Below are positions 12,285 to 13,719 of a stretch of 13,719 bases of DNA, one piece after another. The translations under genes were made by a program, and so were the position numbers. How positions within the stretch are numbered: position 1 is the first letter of the stretch; each line of letters opens with the position of its first letter. The notes beneath the pieces were generated by a model. It was not told where the DNA came from, made no database searches, and saw only the letters and a program-made list of their open reading frames with translations. Source of the DNA: Eubacterium sp. (GTDB lineage: Bacteria; Bacillota_A; Clostridia; Lachnospirales; Lachnospiraceae); assembly GCA_017475785.1 (NCBI GenBank), contig JAFVEX010000171.1, positions 1 through 13,719 on the forward strand, written 5' to 3'.

Positions 12285-13719
12285 ATGCACACATTACGCA
12301 AATTCATCCGCTACTACAAACCGTACAAGCCGGTTTTCTTCATCGACCTGTTCTGCGCTGCGATGATCAGCCTCATCGATCTCGCTTATCCGCAGGTTCT
12401 GCGGCGCCTGACGGCGACGCTCTTTACGCGCGACGCGGCCGTGATTCTGCGGGCGCTTCCGTGGATCGCGCTGGTGCTGCTGGCGGCATATGTCGTCCAG
12501 TCGTTTTGCACGCACTATGTCACGTACCAGGGTCACATGATGGGCGCGCGGATGGAGCGCGACATGCGGCGGGAGCTTTTTGAGCGCTACGAGGCGCTGT
12601 CCTTTTCCTATTATGACAAAAGCAACACCGGCCAGATGATGAGCCGCCTGATCTCTGACCTGTTTGACATCTCCGAGATGGCGCACCACGGACCGGAAAA
12701 CTTCTTTATCTCGATTGTAAAAATCGTCGGCTCCTTCGTATTTCTGTTCCTTATTCACAAGAAACTGGCACTGCTGCTGCTTGCGGTGGTGGCGGTTATG
12801 TTTGTCGTATCCCTGAAGCAGAACCGCCGTATGCAGGCGACATTTATGGACAACCGCCGCAGGATCGGTGACATCAACGCCTCCCTGCAGGACTCGCTGT
12901 CCGGCATCCGCATTGTTCAGGCGTTTACAAACGAGCGCGTCGAACGGGAAAAATTTGCCCACGGAAACGAGGCCTTCCTTCGCTCCAAGCGCAACAACTA
13001 CCGCGCTATGGCAATGTTCCAGAGCACGAACACTTTCTTCCTGGGAATGATCTATCTCGTGACCCTCGCCGCCGGAGGCTATTTCGTCGCGAAAGGCAGT
13101 ATGCAGGCCGCGGATCTTGCCATGTACGCGCTGTACATCGGCATCTTTGTCAGCCCCATCAAGATCCTCGTCGAGCTGACGGAAATGCTGCAGAAGGGTC
13201 TGTCCGGCTTCCGCCGCTTCCTCGAAGTCGTAGAGACCATGCCAGACATCCAGGACGCGTGGGACGCTGTGCCGATCGAGCATCCGGACGGCGATATCTG
13301 CTTTTCCCACGTCGACTTCAGCTATGAGAAGAACGAAATCGTCCTGAACGACCTGTCCTTTACGGTGCGGTCAGGCCAGTCCATCGCGCTCGTTGGCCCG
13401 TCCGGAGGGGGCAAAACCACGATCTGTTCGCTGATCCCGCGCTTCTACGACATCACCGGCGGAACCATTACCATCGGCGGCCAGGATATCCGCGAAATCA
13501 AACTCGAGAGCCTCCGCGGCGCCATCGGTATCGTGCAGCAGGATGTTTATCTGTTTTCCGGAAGCGTGCGTCAGAACATCGCCTACGGCCGCCCCGACGC
13601 CTCAGAAGAAGAAATCATCGACGCCGCCAGAAGAGCAAACATCCACGACTTCGTCATGAGCCTGCCTGATGGCTACGACACCGTCGTCGGAGAGCGCGGC
13701 GCCCGACTGTCCGGCGGCC
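12285..13719 (+). CDS. ABC exporter half-transporter (permease-ATPase fusion), 3' end beyond window
   Basis: 478 residues are visible from ATG 12285 (AGGAG at 12274-12278, 6 nt spacing) to the window edge, with no stop. The N-terminal membrane domain spans about residues 17-305, with hydrophobic segments near 17-35, 55-75, 140-175, 250-268 and 275-295, plus the type I exporter signatures FSYYDKSNTGQMMSRLISD and SLSGIRIVQAF. The nucleotide-binding domain starts near 337: FSHVDFSYEKNE, Walker A GPSGGGKT (371-378), Q-loop IVQQD (416-420) and the start of the signature LSGG (475-478) at the very end. It is a half-transporter that dimerises; drug, lipid or peptide export are typical of the family and the cargo is not predictable. 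Driven by its own strong promoter. A partner half-transporter might follow. Confidence 0.93.
   Translation, partial: MHTLRKFIRYYKPYKPVFFIDLFCAAMISLIDLAYPQVLRRLTATLFTRDAAVILRALPWIALVLLAAYVVQSFCTHYVTYQGHMMGARMERDMRRELFERYEALSFSYYDKSNTGQMMSRLISDLFDISEMAHHGPENFFISIVKIVGSFVFLFLIHKKLALLLLAVVAVMFVVSLKQNRRMQATFMDNRRRIGDINASLQDSLSGIRIVQAFTNERVEREKFAHGNEAFLRSKRNNYRAMAMFQSTNTFFLGMIYLVTLAAGGYFVAKGSMQAADLAMYALYIGIFVSPIKILVELTEMLQKGLSGFRRFLEVVETMPDIQDAWDAVPIEHPDGDICFSHVDFSYEKNEIVLNDLSFTVRSGQSIALVGPSGGGKTTICSLIPRFYDITGGTITIGGQDIREIKLESLRGAIGIVQQDVYLFSGSVRQNIAYGRPDASEEEIIDAARRANIHDFVMSLPDGYDTVVGERGARLSGG

Noticed and set aside
12294..13310. 338-codon minus-strand open frame
   Set aside because: Antisense to the ABC transporter, which has Walker A, Q-loop and transmembrane segments; the antisense product shows no recognisable domain.

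Overview
The window looks like chromosome of a strictly anaerobic, moderately GC-rich Firmicute, most likely a Clostridia/Lachnospiraceae gut organism. This is an inference. It rests on the complete [FeFe]-hydrogenase maturation set, the strong AGGAGG-type ribosome binding sites, the Uma2 protein with a helix-turn-helix-like front end, and REP-like GGGACGGTTCTCTGTCA hairpins. Only about half of the intergenic space is plain; the rest is full of inverted and tandem repeats.

Region 1 (about 200-5180) is the H-cluster assembly locus: hydE, an 81-residue TM1266-type hydrogenase-system regulator, hydG and hydF, all on the + strand. HydG makes the Fe(CO)(CN) synthon from tyrosine, HydE processes it towards the bridging-ligand precursor, and HydF is the GTPase scaffold that loads apo-hydrogenase. 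All the expected cluster-binding cysteines are visible. The hydrogenase itself is not in the window. The genes are separated by unusually structured DNA: a promoter-to-terminator unit without a gene (1381-1663), a run of hairpins (1660-1950), a 163-bp nested inverted repeat (2224-2386) and two REP-like units (3909-3965).

Region 2 (5263-7067) holds a small single-domain cupin, a short degenerate tandem repeat and a Y-family DNA polymerase (dinB type) ending in a good intrinsic terminator. Region 3 (7187-7975) is a Uma2-family PD-(D/E)XK protein.

Region 4 (8020-11551) has its own promoter and carries an ATP-dependent hydantoinase/oxoprolinase-family protein followed by a UroD-superfamily protein with the His-x-Cys...Cys zinc site of the MtaA/CmuA corrinoid methyltransferases. 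Together they suggest a methyl-group or N-heterocycle pathway whose corrinoid protein, if any, lies elsewhere.

Region 5 (11591-12285) is AT-rich. It holds a minus-strand DUF2442 gene with a near-consensus promoter, and a divergent near-consensus promoter for an ABC exporter half-transporter that runs off the right edge. No rRNA, tRNA, CRISPR array, intact transposase or integrase was found.
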